Below are positions 17,059-24,591 of a stretch of DNA of 24,591 bases, piece by piece. The translations under genes were made by a program, and so were the position numbers. Every line of letters begins with the position of its first letter. Position 1 is the stretch's first letter. The stretch spans positions 1 through 24,591 of the forward strand of contig JAADFL010000196.1 in the NCBI GenBank assembly GCA_013152945.1, in the 5' to 3' direction. The notes beneath the pieces were generated by a model. The model did not search any database and was not told where the DNA came from. It saw nothing but the letters and a program-made list of their open reading frames with translations. Origin of the DNA: Deltaproteobacteria bacterium (lineage in GTDB: Bacteria; Myxococcota_A; JAADFL01).

Positions 17059-17816
17059 TTTGTTCTGATTACAAGCAGCTATTAGACCTCTTCCTGGACG
17101 AGGAGATAGAAGGCGAGGAAGCCCTTGCCGTCGAGGAGCACCTCGGGACTTGCACGGAGTGTTTCAACTATGTGAAAAACGCAATGTCTTTGCGCGCAAA
17201 GCTGAAGGCAGAGGATGCTGCACTGGGACAACCTGCAGAACTGGCAATAAGGGTACAAAATATCCTGGATGCGGAAGACCGGCGAAGTTGGGCCGTGCGA
17301 CTGGCCAAACTGGCACCTATTGTCGTTGCAGCCGGTGTAGCGGTTGCATTATTCTTCTGGACCAGGTCCGGCGGGAACTTTGCGTTTGTAGAGCCAGTAC
17401 TGGCCGCACACGCGCAAAATTTGCCTATGGACGTGCAGGCACAGGATCCGGAAAAGGTTTCGGGTTGGTTCAGGGGCCGAGTTCCCTTTGCGGTTCGTCC
17501 TCCGATTTTCCACAGGCCTGAAATGAGGATGGTGGGCGCCAGATTGGCAAGCTTGAACAGAAATCTGGCTGCTTACATTGCGTATAAAAGAGGAGCGAGG
17601 AAGTATTCCCTGTTCGTATTCGAGCCGGCCATGAACAATTTCAAAAATATTGCTGGTGCACGGGTGAACATGGTCAACAACAGGCCCGTGTACATCCTGC
17701 ACAGGCATGGTTACAGTCTTGCAATCTGGCGGGACAGGCAACTTGCATATTTCCTTGCATCCGATACAGGAACAGACGATCTTTTGTCCCTTGCATACAA
17801 TGCTCTTGCAAAATAG
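17055..17816 (+). CDS. Membrane anti-sigma factor with zinc-finger (zf-HC2) domain
   Basis: This protein probably holds the upstream sigma factor inactive at the inner membrane. The N-terminus carries the anti-sigma zinc-binding pattern: Cys3, then HLGTCTEC with His29, Cys33 and Cys36. One membrane helix spans about residues 83-102 (LAKLAPIVVAAGVAVALFFW). The remaining 150 residues would be periplasmic. This part has conserved-looking strands (VNMVNNRPVYILHRHGYSLAIWRD, DRQLAYFLASD) that may sense a signal or bind a partner. The 253-residue length fits a membrane anti-sigma factor. The start ATG at 17055 overlaps the sigma stop codon. The inducing signal is not evident. Confidence 0.88.
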   Translation: MICSDYKQLLDLFLDEEIEGEEALAVEEHLGTCTECFNYVKNAMSLRAKLKAEDAALGQPAELAIRVQNILDAEDRRSWAVRLAKLAPIVVAAGVAVALFFWTRSGGNFAFVEPVLAAHAQNLPMDVQAQDPEKVSGWFRGRVPFAVRPPIFHRPEMRMVGARLASLNRNLAAYIAYKRGARKYSLFVFEPAMNNFKNIAGARVNMVNNRPVYILHRHGYSLAIWRDRQLAYFLASDTGTDDLLSLAYNALAK

Positions 17817-18017
17817 CTCCAGCATAAACATTTTAAGCTGAATTATTCCGGTTTTTCTCTCGAATAATCGGTGAGCCGGTTAATTCCGTTTAAGGGCCGG
17901 TAAAAAACATCAACCTGACACAGGAGATTTTTCTGGCAACCGGTGCTGGTTTGTTGTACTTACTTTTTTCTATTTTGGAGCAGGAAAACACTGGATACGA
18001 AACAAGGCAGGAAAGAC

Positions 18018-19718
18018 ATGAACAATGATTCGAACGACAGGAAAGGGAAGAATGCCCGGTCGAATTTTATAAGGGCAATCATTGAAAAAGACCTGGCCGA
18101 TGGAAAAAACAACAAGAATGTACACACCAGGTTCCCGCCTGAACCCAACGGCTACCTCCACATAGGGCATGCAAAATCCATTTGCTTGAATTTCGGCCTT
18201 GCAAAAGACTATGGCGGAAAATGCAACTTGAGATTCGATGACACCAATCCATCCAAGGAAGAACAGGAATACGTGGACTCGATCAAAGAAGATGTGCACT
18301 GGCTTGGTTATGACTGGGAAGACCGCGAATTCTATGCGTCTGACTATTTCGAGCGCCTGTATTCTCTTGCGGAAAAGCTTGTCGAGTTAGGCAAGGCATA
18401 CGTGTGCGATCTTTCAGCGGAACAAATACGTGAATACCGTGGAACACTCAAAGAGCCGGGCAGGGAAAGCCCTTACAGAAACAGGAGCATAGAAGAAAAC
18501 CTGGACCTGTTCAGGAGGATGAGGGCCGGAGAATTCCCGGATGGTTCAAAGGTACTCCGTGCAAAAATAGACATGGCATCCGGAAACCTGAACATGAGGG
18601 ATCCCGTAATCTACAGAATTATGCGCAAGAGTCATCATCGTACAAAAGATGATTGGTGCATATATCCCATGTACGACTTCGCCCATTGTGTGTCGGATTC
18701 CATAGAGGGAATAACCCACTCGTTGTGCACATTGGAATTCGAGGATCACAGGCCCCTTTATGACTGGTTCCTTGAACAACTCGATGTGCACCATCCCCAG
18801 CAAATTGAATTTGCAAGGCTTAATTTGAGTTATACAGTGCTTTCCAAAAGAAAGCTGCTGACCCTTGTGGAAGAGGGCTTTGTCCAGGGGTGGAACGACC
18901 CCAGGATGCCTACGATCTCGGGCCTGCGTAAAAGAGGTTATCCACCTTGGTCCATCCGGAATTTTTGTGATCGTATCGGTGTCGCCAAGGCAGACAGCGT
19001 GGTGGATGTCGCCTTGCTGGAACATGCTGTAAGAGAAAGCCTGAACAAGGTTGCACAAAGAGTGATGGTTGTCATGGACCCGCTGAAGGTGGTCGTCGAA
19101 AACTACCCGAAAGAAAAGGAAGAAGAATTAGAGGCGATAAACAACCCGGAAGATCCCGAGATAGGAACCAGGAAGGTTCCGTTCTGCCGGGAAATCTATA
19201 TTGAAAGAAGTGATTTCCTCGAAGATCCGCCGTCTAAATTCTTCAGGCTGTCTCCGGGAAAAGAAGTAAGGCTTCGGTACGCGTATTACATAACATGCAC
19301 AGGCGTAAAAAAAGACGACTCCGGCAGGATAATAGAAATCACCTGTAGATATGATCCCGAGTCCAGGGGAGGAACCACTCCTGACAAGAGAAAGGTCAAG
19401 GGGACTCTTCACTGGGTATCGGCCAAGCACTCGGTGCCTCTCACTGCCATGCTCTATGACAGGCTTTTCACCGTGCCCAGCCCTGAAAAGGAGAACTCTG
19501 ATTTCAGGAATTTCATAAACCCGGAGTCGCTGCGGGTAAACAACAAGTGTATGGCGGAACCATTCGTCAAAAATACGGCACCCGGCACCTTCCTGCAGTT
19601 CGAAAGAGTAGGTTACTTCTTTGCAGATCCTGACAACTATTCACACGAAAAGCCCATATTCAACCGGACAGTCACCTTGCGTGACACATGGGCCAGGATA
19701 TCCGGGCGAGGGAAATAA
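18018..19718 (+). CDS. glnS: Glutaminyl-tRNA synthetase
   Basis: This class I enzyme attaches glutamine to tRNA-Gln in the cytoplasm. The start is the ATG at 18018, with AGGAAAG 5-10 bases upstream; this gives 566 residues, close to the usual 550-560. The in-frame extension back to 17943 is unlike the family and was dropped. The HIGH motif is [15 protein letters not shown] (His48-His51). The KMSKS-type loop is VLSKRK at about 274-279, the GlnRS variant. GlnRS-specific segments include [36 protein letters not shown] and the C-terminal beta-barrel domains ([30 protein letters not shown]). Many bacteria lack this enzyme and amidate Glu-tRNA-Gln instead, so its presence implies direct charging here. 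Confidence 0.96.
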   Translation: MNNDSNDRKGKNARSNFIRAIIEKDLADGKNNKNVHTRFPPEPNGYLHIGHAKSICLNFGLAKDYGGKCNLRFDDTNPSKEEQEYVDSIKEDVHWLGYDWEDREFYASDYFERLYSLAEKLVELGKAYVCDLSAEQIREYRGTLKEPGRESPYRNRSIEENLDLFRRMRAGEFPDGSKVLRAKIDMASGNLNMRDPVIYRIMRKSHHRTKDDWCIYPMYDFAHCVSDSIEGITHSLCTLEFEDHRPLYDWFLEQLDVHHPQQIEFARLNLSYTVLSKRKLLTLVEEGFVQGWNDPRMPTISGLRKRGYPPWSIRNFCDRIGVAKADSVVDVALLEHAVRESLNKVAQRVMVVMDPLKVVVENYPKEKEEELEAINNPEDPEIGTRKVPFCREIYIERSDFLEDPPSKFFRLSPGKEVRLRYAYYITCTGVKKDDSGRIIEITCRYDPESRGGTTPDKRKVKGTLHWVSAKHSVPLTAMLYDRLFTVPSPEKENSDFRNFINPESLRVNNKCMAEPFVKNTAPGTFLQFERVGYFFADPDNYSHEKPIFNRTVTLRDTWARISGRGK

Positions 19719-19837
19719 GCATGGGCTTTCACCAACTAGAAACCTCTTGAAACAATGTCCAATGTCAAGACATCAAAGTTGCTCCCACATTTCCCTACCG
19801 TTAAACACGGGCTGTCGATTATCCACCAATGCACTCC

Positions 19838-19867
19838 TTGACAACTGGGTCACCCGTTAAATACCAT
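19838..19867 (+). promoter_or_regulatory. Candidate sigma-70 promoter for the FrzS-like gene
   Basis: TTGACA (19838-19843) is a perfect -35 box. TACCAT (19862-19867) after an 18-base spacer matches four of six -10 bases. It lies about 70 bases before the ATG at 19940. The nearby sequence CCGTTAAA occurs twice (19798-19805 and 19854-19861), the second copy inside the spacer, and could be a regulator site. Confidence 0.35.
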
Positions 19868-19939
19868 GGCCCACAGCCAATAAGAATCTTCCAGTGAACC
19901 TTTGCTGGAGTGGTTGTTGATCTCGAAAGGGAGAATCGA

Positions 19940-21790
19940 ATGGCAGCTAAGAATGTCTTGATTGTCGATAGCGATGAGAAATTTGCCTCCTCTCTGGCTG
20001 AAATTTTTGAAAATGCCGGTTGTGAGGTACAGGTCCTGGGTGATGGTCAGTCCGGGCTGAAACGTGCCCTCGAAGGGAACCTCGACCTCATATTATTGGC
20101 AGTGGAAATACCTAAGAAGAACGGTTACAGCGTATGTAACAAGATAAAGAAGACAGATGGTGTAAAAGACATCCCGCTCATAATAATGTCAACCGATGCA
20201 ACCGAGGACACCTTCAAGCAGCACCAAAAATTGAAATGGCGTGCTGATGAATATTTGAAAAAGCCCTTCAGTCCCGGGGAAATCATCGGCATAGCCTCCA
20301 AATTCGTGAATCTGTCCGGGGATGGACAGGAAGAGGAAAACCAGGATAACCAGGATAAAGACGAGGGAGAGGACATTTTCATTGGTGACGATGATACCGC
20401 TCTTGAGGATGAACTCGAGGCCCTTGGTCTGGACGATGGTGAAGAACTGGCCCTGGATGACTCTGACCTGGAGGAACTTGCAGTATCCGAAGATGAATTC
20501 GGATTGAGCGAAGAAGAACTGGGCTTTGACTTTGATGGTAAGGATCTGGCTGAAGAGAATACTGCCGCCCCTGAAGACGAACTCCAGGTCAATGACGAGC
20601 TTGCAGACCTGGATGATGAGTTCGATGTCTCTCTCGAAGACGACAGTTGGGGAGAAGAAGCGCATGACCGCGACGCAACCTCTATTCAGGTCCCCAAAGA
20701 GGATCCCCTGGATTTCCACGAAGAAGAGGCTGATGCGGCTCTGGCTGCGCTGGAAGACCAATTTGACCTCGGCGCCCTCGAGGACGGGGAATCTCCGACC
20801 AAGGCTCTTATTCCTCCGGCCGAGGAAGAAGAAAACAAATCAGATGAAGAGATCGCCCCACCTGACAAAGTAAAAATAGAAGCTGAAGCAGAAGAAAAGC
20901 CCGACATGGAACATCGGGAAGCCTTGGCAACAGCAGAGGCAGAGAAAAAAGAGCTTCAACTTCAGGTCGAACGCCTTGAAAAGGCCAATGTTGAATTGAA
21001 ACAAAAGTTAATGGACAAGGAAAAAGACCTGTTCGATATGAAAGAAGGCGGCCAGGCCTCTGAAAGGGAGAAAACAGAACTCGAAGACTCGCTGAAAGAA
21101 GCCCAGGAAGAAATAAAAAGTGTAAAAACAGAGAATGAAGCGCTTGAAAGCAAATTGAGGCAGGAAACAGAAGCAAAAAATTCGCTTCAGCAAGAGCGGG
21201 ACGACCTCGAGTCCAAGGTCAGGTCCCTTGAAGAAGAACGGGATTCCCTGAAGGAAAACCTGGAAGATGTCAGGTCCACTGCATCCGATGCCCAATCCCT
21301 TGCAACAAGCATGGAAAAAGAAATCGATTCATTGAAATCCGAACTTGAGGAGACAAAAAATCACCTAGCCGAAAGAGAACAAGAATTATCGGCACAACTG
21401 GATAACGAGAAAGAAAGGGCATCGAAAGCAGAACATGAAGGTGAAGAACTGAAAGAAAGCCTTGAAAAGGCCGAAGGAGAGATGGAAAAACTTAGGCTCA
21501 TGATAAGGGACCTGGAGGCAAGCAAAGCAGATCTCGAGGAGAACCTTGCATCCGAGCAGGAAAGGGTGACCGGTTTGGAGGAAGAACTGGCCAAAGAACT
21601 CGATAGCTTCAAGGAAACCGAGTCAAAGTTGAAACAGGATCTGGAAGACACGAGATCGCAGGCAAAGAAAAATGAAGAGCGGGCGGTAAGATATGCTCAC
21701 AAGATAAAGGCCGACGAGGCGGCAAGGGAAAAGGCACGCAAGGCACTTGGAATAGCCCTGCAACTACTATCAGACTCACGGGAACGATGA
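19940..21790 (+). CDS. Pseudo-receiver plus long coiled-coil protein, FrzS/AglZ-like
   Basis: The start is the ATG at 19940, with GGGAG 7 bases upstream and a receiver fold (AAKNVLIVDSD) immediately after; the product has 616 residues. Residues 1-125 are a response-regulator receiver domain with Thr and Lys switch residues kept (IIMSTDAT, EYLKKPF). The phospho-accepting Asp is replaced by Ala54 (DLILLAVEIPKKNGYSVC). Residues about 130-300 are an extremely acidic, disordered-looking linker. Residues about 315-590 are a continuous coiled coil of Glu/Lys/Leu heptads. A basic C-terminal segment (RYAHKIKADEAAREKARKALGIALQLL) closes the protein. This layout, and the Ala at the phosphorylation site, match FrzS and AglZ of Myxococcus, which locate to cell poles or motility complexes. 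A role in motility or polarity is inference; no motility genes are nearby. Confidence 0.85.
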   Translation: MAAKNVLIVDSDEKFASSLAEIFENAGCEVQVLGDGQSGLKRALEGNLDLILLAVEIPKKNGYSVCNKIKKTDGVKDIPLIIMSTDATEDTFKQHQKLKWRADEYLKKPFSPGEIIGIASKFVNLSGDGQEEENQDNQDKDEGEDIFIGDDDTALEDELEALGLDDGEELALDDSDLEELAVSEDEFGLSEEELGFDFDGKDLAEENTAAPEDELQVNDELADLDDEFDVSLEDDSWGEEAHDRDATSIQVPKEDPLDFHEEEADAALAALEDQFDLGALEDGESPTKALIPPAEEEENKSDEEIAPPDKVKIEAEAEEKPDMEHREALATAEAEKKELQLQVERLEKANVELKQKLMDKEKDLFDMKEGGQASEREKTELEDSLKEAQEEIKSVKTENEALESKLRQETEAKNSLQQERDDLESKVRSLEEERDSLKENLEDVRSTASDAQSLATSMEKEIDSLKSELEETKNHLAEREQELSAQLDNEKERASKAEHEGEELKESLEKAEGEMEKLRLMIRDLEASKADLEENLASEQERVTGLEEELAKELDSFKETESKLKQDLEDTRSQAKKNEERAVRYAHKIKADEAAREKARKALGIALQLLSDSRER

Positions 21791-21809
21791 ATCCGAATTT
21801 CCGGATTTT
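21790..21809 (+). terminator. Weak intrinsic terminator overlapping the stop codon
   Basis: AATCCG (21790-21795) and CGGATT (21802-21807) form a 6-bp stem with loop AATTTC, followed by TT then A. The stem begins at the last base of the TGA stop. The T run is short, so termination would be weak. Confidence 0.35.
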
Positions 21810-21834
21810 ACCCACTTCCGGCAGCTTCTCTAAA

Positions 21835-21885
21835 GATTTGTAGCTCCGAAAGGCACGATGATTTCCTTTCGCCCTTCTACAAATC
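21835..21885. repeat. Strong two-part intergenic hairpin
   Basis: GATTTGTAG (21835-21843) pairs with CTACAAATC (21877-21885). Inside it, CGAAAGG (21847-21853) pairs with CCTTTCG (21865-21871). All 16 pairs are Watson-Crick. On the minus strand the hairpin is followed by TTT, so it could end a minus-strand transcript. Confidence 0.7.
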
Positions 21886-21886
21886 A

Positions 21887-22004
21887 GTGCTTTGTTCAGC
21901 CTCCCGGTAACCTGCCTCGGCCATTGGTCAGCTCTGGCCCTGCGGGGAACCCCGCCACCTTATGGGACCGGGGTTACCGATAATAAAAACGAGGCCGGGA
22001 GCAC
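21887..22004. ncRNA. Candidate structured RNA of unknown family
   Basis: The 118-base element can fold into a stem leading to a junction with two hairpins. Pairs seen are GTGCT/AGCAC (21887-21891 with 22000-22004), CCCGG/CCGGG (21903-21907 with 21995-21999) and TAACC/GGTTA (21908-21912 with 21972-21976). The inner hairpins are GGCCA/TGGCC (21919-21923 with 21935-21939) and GCGGG/CCCGC around a GAAC loop (21942-21955). An 18-base unpaired strand (21977-21994) is rich in A on the plus strand. An alternative pairing, GCCTC/GAGGC (21914-21918 with 21991-21995), competes with the second stem. The strand is undecided; minus is slightly favoured because the 21835-21885 hairpin would then sit at the 3' end. 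I could not match it to SRP RNA, 6S RNA, tmRNA or a known riboswitch. Confidence 0.4.
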
Positions 22005-22066
22005 CGGACACTAGCCCGTTCCACATCACATGGCCAAAATACTGGAAAACACTATCGACAACGATT

Positions 22067-22852
22067 CTACAACCTATATAAATCCGTTCTGCGATCTTCG
22101 AACAGGTGATTTCTTTTCGTAGGCTTCTTATCTCGAGCCAGCAACACATCTATATCGATTACCTGCAAAGAGTCTCCCTGTCCAGGGCCAACGGCCAAGG
22201 TCTCTCCTTTTGGAGAAACAATCACGCTTCTTCCTGTAAAAGCAAGGCTTTGTCCACCCCTTTCTTCACTGCCGCAGCGATTGGCCGTAATCGAATATAT
22301 CCTGTTTTCAAGGCCCCTCACAGGCATAGCGGTTTGACAATAGGGTAACACGAGGTTTGCCGGGTGGGCGATAATATCCGCACCGGCCAAGGCGAGGCTT
22401 CTGGCAGATTCCGGGAAAAACCAGTCGAAACATATCATCATTCCGATCCTGGCTGCTCCGATATCAAAAACCCTAAAGCCTGTGTTGCCGGGTTCGAACA
22501 ATTCCTTTTCTGTGTCAAAAAGGTGACTCTTGCGGTAAATGCCCACCAAACCATCGGGACCGACCAGCATGGCGGAGTTAAACAAGACCCCCCTGTCCTT
22601 CTCGGCAAATCCGGCCACGAAATAACATCCTGTATCCGATGCCACTTTTGACAAGGTTTGTGCCGTCTCCCCGGACAAATCCTCGGCCAGGTTCATCAAC
22701 TCTGTTTTATTCCTGAAAAGGTACCCGGTTCCGAATAATTCGGGAAGTACTACAAGATCCGCGTCAACCGCATCAAGCAGCCCGGCAACCTTTACCAGAT
22801 TTTGATGCACTTTACCAAAATCAGGTGTAAATTGAAGGAAACCTATTTTCAT
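22067..22852 (-). CDS. Nitrilase-superfamily carbon-nitrogen hydrolase
   Basis: This is a cytoplasmic amidohydrolase of 261 residues, the usual length for omega-amidase and related branches. The catalytic triad is visible: Glu38 in VVLPELFGTGY, Lys108 in YRKSHLFDTE, and the nucleophile Cys141 in GMMICFDWFFPE. Substrate cannot be read from sequence; candidates include alpha-keto acid amides, N-carbamoyl compounds and short aliphatic amides. The start ATG at 22852 has an excellent ribosome binding site, GGGAGGTGA, 4 bases before it. It is divergent from the carbonic-anhydrase-like gene across a 135-base gap. Downstream on its strand lies the folded intergenic element. Confidence 0.9.
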   Translation of the reverse strand: MKIGFLQFTPDFGKVHQNLVKVAGLLDAVDADLVVLPELFGTGYLFRNKTELMNLAEDLSGETAQTLSKVASDTGCYFVAGFAEKDRGVLFNSAMLVGPDGLVGIYRKSHLFDTEKELFEPGNTGFRVFDIGAARIGMMICFDWFFPESARSLALAGADIIAHPANLVLPYCQTAMPVRGLENRIYSITANRCGSEERGGQSLAFTGRSVIVSPKGETLAVGPGQGDSLQVIDIDVLLARDKKPTKRNHLFEDRRTDLYRL

Positions 22853-22920
22853 TCAATCACCTCCCGGACATGCACTAAAAAACAGCCTGCTTGGAAAAAA
22901 ACGAAATCAAGGATACAACT

Positions 22921-22959
22921 TTGAATAACCGCAATACCGGGTATAAACATACATGTATG
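22921..22959 (+). promoter_or_regulatory. Divergent intergenic region: candidate promoter and palindrome
   Basis: TTGAAT (22921-22926) and TATAAA (22942-22947) could form a sigma-70 promoter for the downstream plus-strand gene, although the 15-base spacer is short. A perfect 12-bp palindrome, CATACATGTATG (22948-22959), directly follows the -10 box, where a repressor could act. Confidence 0.3.
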
Positions 22960-22987
22960 CTAAGGCGGGTTCAATAAAAAAGGAGGC

Positions 22988-23515
22988 ATGATCTTGAGAC
23001 TGAAACACCTGGAGAAAAAACCGGTAATTCACGAAAGCTCTTTTATAGCTCCAAACGCCGTTATTATCGGCGACGTGGAGATCGGTCCCGAGTCCAGCAT
23101 TTGGTACGGATGCGTGCTTCGGGGGGATGTTAATTATATCAAGATCGGGGCTGGTGTGAACTTGCAGGACAACACAATATGCCATGGACAGTTGGGTGAG
23201 TTTCCCGTGATAATTGAAGATCAGGTGAGCGCCGGTCATGGAGCGGTAATACATGGGTGCACAATTCGCCGCAAGGCCCTCATCGGCATAAGGGCTACAC
23301 TGTTGAACGGCAGCGAGATCGGAGAAGAAGCCATTGTTGCTGCTGGCAGCCTGGTGCCCCCTGGGTTCAAGGTCCCGGCCAGGACCCTGGTCGCCGGAGT
23401 GCCGGCAAGAATAAAGCGGGAACTGGATGAAAGAGATTTCATGTTGCTTGAATATACCTATACTCACTACATCGAGTACAGCAAGGAATATATAAGGCTG
23501 GGCATTGGACTATAG
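22988..23515 (+). CDS. Gamma-carbonic-anhydrase-like hexapeptide-repeat protein
   Basis: This 175-residue protein has the left-handed beta-helix of the YrdA/PaaY/gamma-carbonic anhydrase group, seen as repeated I/V-G-x-x-x units (IGDVEIGPESSIWYGCVLRGD, VIIEDQVSAGHGAVIHGCTI, IGEEAIVAAGSLV). The three metal-binding His are His66 (TICHGQ), His84 (AGHGAV) and His89 (VIHGC). Arg45 and Asp47 of the conserved LRGDVNYIKIG are kept, so a metal site across a trimer is likely. Actual carbonic anhydrase activity is unproven in this subgroup. The ATG at 22988 is only one base after AGGAGG; a TTG at 22994 is spaced better and may be the true start, removing two residues. It is convergent with the HD-domain gene. 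Confidence 0.9.
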   Translation: MILRLKHLEKKPVIHESSFIAPNAVIIGDVEIGPESSIWYGCVLRGDVNYIKIGAGVNLQDNTICHGQLGEFPVIIEDQVSAGHGAVIHGCTIRRKALIGIRATLLNGSEIGEEAIVAAGSLVPPGFKVPARTLVAGVPARIKRELDERDFMLLEYTYTHYIEYSKEYIRLGIGL

Positions 23516-23534
23516 GTGCCGGATCTACCCCGGC

Positions 23535-24134
23535 CTATGGTCCGCCCGGCCCCTTGGCGTTGACCCAGTATTCTCCCTTTCTCTTGAACCACCACTGTTC
23601 TCTTTTTGAGGCAATTACAGCCTGTGCCAATTCTCTTGCCTCCTCTGTGTACAATCTCTCCAGCAAGAACGGAATCCAATCCAGGGCTTGGTCATTACCG
23701 AGATCCCGCTCCTCGACCAGATTGCAAAGTAAATCCAATTGGTCCGCGTCTCGTGCAAGTTTTGCCTCCATGGTCAGGGCTTCGTTGAATTCATGAAAAA
23801 TGGAACGAATATCGTCACCAAAAGGCAACCCCCTTGTCATGTCTCTAACCGCGCTTTCCTCGTCTGATCGACAGTATTTTTTATAGACATAGTTCAAGTC
23901 TCCAGTCCTAGCCTCGGGTGTATCGTGAAACAGGCATAACAAACATACTTTTCCATGGTCGACATCCCTGTGCATCCTGGCCAATACATATCCAATGGCG
24001 GTTGCCCTGAAGCTATGCTCTGCAACCGATTCCCCCCCGGTCCCAAGGAATCGAAAACCTGTCCTCGGTGTCTTTTTGAGCATACCAAGCTCGAAAAAGA
24101 GATCGGCAATTCTTGCGCCTGTTTCTTTATCCAT
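23535..24134 (-). CDS. HD-domain phosphohydrolase (YfbR/HDDC2-like 5'-deoxynucleotidase)
   Basis: This metal-dependent enzyme probably removes phosphate from deoxynucleoside monophosphates. The start is the ATG at 24134, because GGAGG lies 9 bases upstream; a GTG at 24149 overlaps that site and was rejected. The 199 residues match the family length. The HD metal site is seen as His40 (SVAEHSFRA), His70-Asp71 (CLFHDTPEARTGD) and Asp129 (LARDADQLDLL). The N-terminus (LFFELGMLKKTPRTGF) is typical of the HDDC2/YfbR group. The gene end is 19 bases from the convergent carbonic-anhydrase-like gene, and it is divergent from the lipoprotein at the right edge. Confidence 0.88.
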   Translation of the reverse strand: MDKETGARIADLFFELGMLKKTPRTGFRFLGTGGESVAEHSFRATAIGYVLARMHRDVDHGKVCLLCLFHDTPEARTGDLNYVYKKYCRSDEESAVRDMTRGLPFGDDIRSIFHEFNEALTMEAKLARDADQLDLLCNLVEERDLGNDQALDWIPFLLERLYTEEARELAQAVIASKREQWWFKRKGEYWVNAKGPGGP

Positions 24135-24300
24135 GTCTATATCCTCCACGCAGACCCGGAAACTATTGCCCGGGTGTTATTCTGTCAAAGAGAATTTACC
24201 CGGCTCTTCAACGATTCCGGATTGTTTATGCATGAAAGCCTGTTTGGTCGCAAAAAGATATTGACAAGCCTACCCGTGTAGTACATTCTCCCACCTCGTT

Positions 24301-24309
24301 TGCTATGAT
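24301..24309 (+). promoter_or_regulatory. Candidate extended -10 promoter of the right-edge lipoprotein
   Basis: TGCTATGAT has the TGN extension followed by TATGAT, five of six bases of the consensus -10. It lies 32 bases before the ATG at 24341, leaving room for a start near 24316 and the AAGGAGGG ribosome binding site. A perfect TTGACA at 24261-24266 is too far upstream to pair with it and may belong to another promoter. Confidence 0.35.
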
Positions 24310-24340
24310 AATTCTGGGTAAATGAATCAAGGAGGGTCTC

Positions 24341-24591
24341 ATGAAACTTGCTAAATATTATTTATTGGTTGCCTTTGCCCTGGCAATAATATTGCCGGCA
24401 ATGGGTTGTGGTGAATCGTCAAGCAATAACGGGCCAGAGTGTACCACTTCTGCAGATTGTCCTAAAAACCAGTTCTGCGACAATGATGGAAAGTGCAAGC
24501 CCAGAGGTGGTGACACAGATGTGGACGCGGACACGGACACGGATACGGATACGGATACGGACACAGACATAGACACGGACACGGATACGGA
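24341..24591 (+). CDS. Lipoprotein with Cys-rich motif and Thr-Asp repeat, truncated by window edge
   Basis: The reading frame is open to the right edge, so only the first 83 residues are visible. The ATG at 24341 has AAGGAGGG 5 bases upstream. Residues 1-22 are a lipoprotein signal with lipobox PAMG before Cys23. Residues about 33-52 hold a Cys-rich motif (CTTSADC, QFCDNDGKC) of the kind common in secreted deltaproteobacterial proteins. From residue 58 a Thr-Asp repeat begins and continues past the edge, much like the acylase lipoprotein linker at 11076-11300. The functional domain lies outside the window, so its activity is unknown. Antisense reading frames over the repeat are shadows. Confidence 0.85.
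   Translation, partial: MKLAKYYLLVAFALAIILPAMGCGESSSNNGPECTTSADCPKNQFCDNDGKCKPRGGDTDVDADTDTDTDTDTDTDIDTDTDT
24512..24591 (+). repeat. Second hexanucleotide array coding (Asp-Thr)n
   Basis: At least 26 codons of GAY-ACN alternate here and run off the window. A few codons differ (Val, Ala, Ile in place of Thr). Codon third positions vary, as in the array at 11076-11300. Confidence 0.9.

Noticed and set aside
17842-17868. ATTATTC/GAATAAT inverted repeat after the anti-sigma gene as a terminator
   Set aside because: It has seven AT-rich pairs, a 13-base loop and no T run after the stem.
21968-21981. GGGGTTACCGAT as the 3' end of a cyclic-di-GMP (GEMM) riboswitch
   Set aside because: The required upstream GCAAACC and CGCAAAGCC segments are absent, and no plus-strand gene follows nearby.

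Overview
The window looks like chromosomal DNA from a mid-GC relative of the Myxococcota/Deltaproteobacteria. Four things point there: a cysteine-containing C-terminal anchor of the MYXO-CTERM type (hidden in a shifted frame near 329-480), a FrzS/AglZ-like pseudo-receiver plus coiled-coil protein, two lipoproteins with long Thr-Asp linkers, and a bacterial glutaminyl-tRNA synthetase. The base composition looks far lower in GC than cultured Myxococcus, so a deep or uncultured branch is more likely than a classical myxobacterium. This placement is inference.

Layout. 1-328 holds no convincing gene, only a perfect 20-bp palindrome and a G-rich direct repeat. 329-8210 (minus) is one giant secreted repeat protein: signal peptide, three beta-helix modules, four IPT/TIG-like domains, four BACON-like domains and seven PKD domains. 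Its last two PKD domains and its C-terminal anchor are split off by two frame breaks. 8393-11408 (minus) holds a small membrane protein and a penicillin-acylase-family lipoprotein. 11592-12638 (plus) is an all-helical repeat protein of unknown role, convergent with a secreted protein carrying three CAP-like units (12642-14198, minus).

14289-19718 (plus) carries conserved functions: a PhnP-like metallo-beta-lactamase-fold hydrolase, alanine dehydrogenase, an ECF sigma factor overlapping its membrane anti-sigma factor, and glnS. 19940-21790 (plus) encodes the FrzS/AglZ-like protein. The following 276-base gap (21791-22066) is strongly folded and may hold an undescribed structured RNA. Then come a nitrilase-family amidohydrolase (minus), a gamma-carbonic-anhydrase-like protein (plus), an HD-domain phosphohydrolase (minus), and the start of another Thr-Asp lipoprotein that runs off the right edge.

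The left half is mainly envelope and secreted proteins, built from repeats and apparently anchored by lipidation or a MYXO-CTERM signal. The right half is mainly housekeeping and regulation. I found no rRNA, tRNA, CRISPR array, transposase or phage gene. The best candidates for something new are the folded intergenic element at 21835-22004, the giant mosaic protein whose anchor has been cut off by frame breaks, and the receiver-dead coiled-coil protein.
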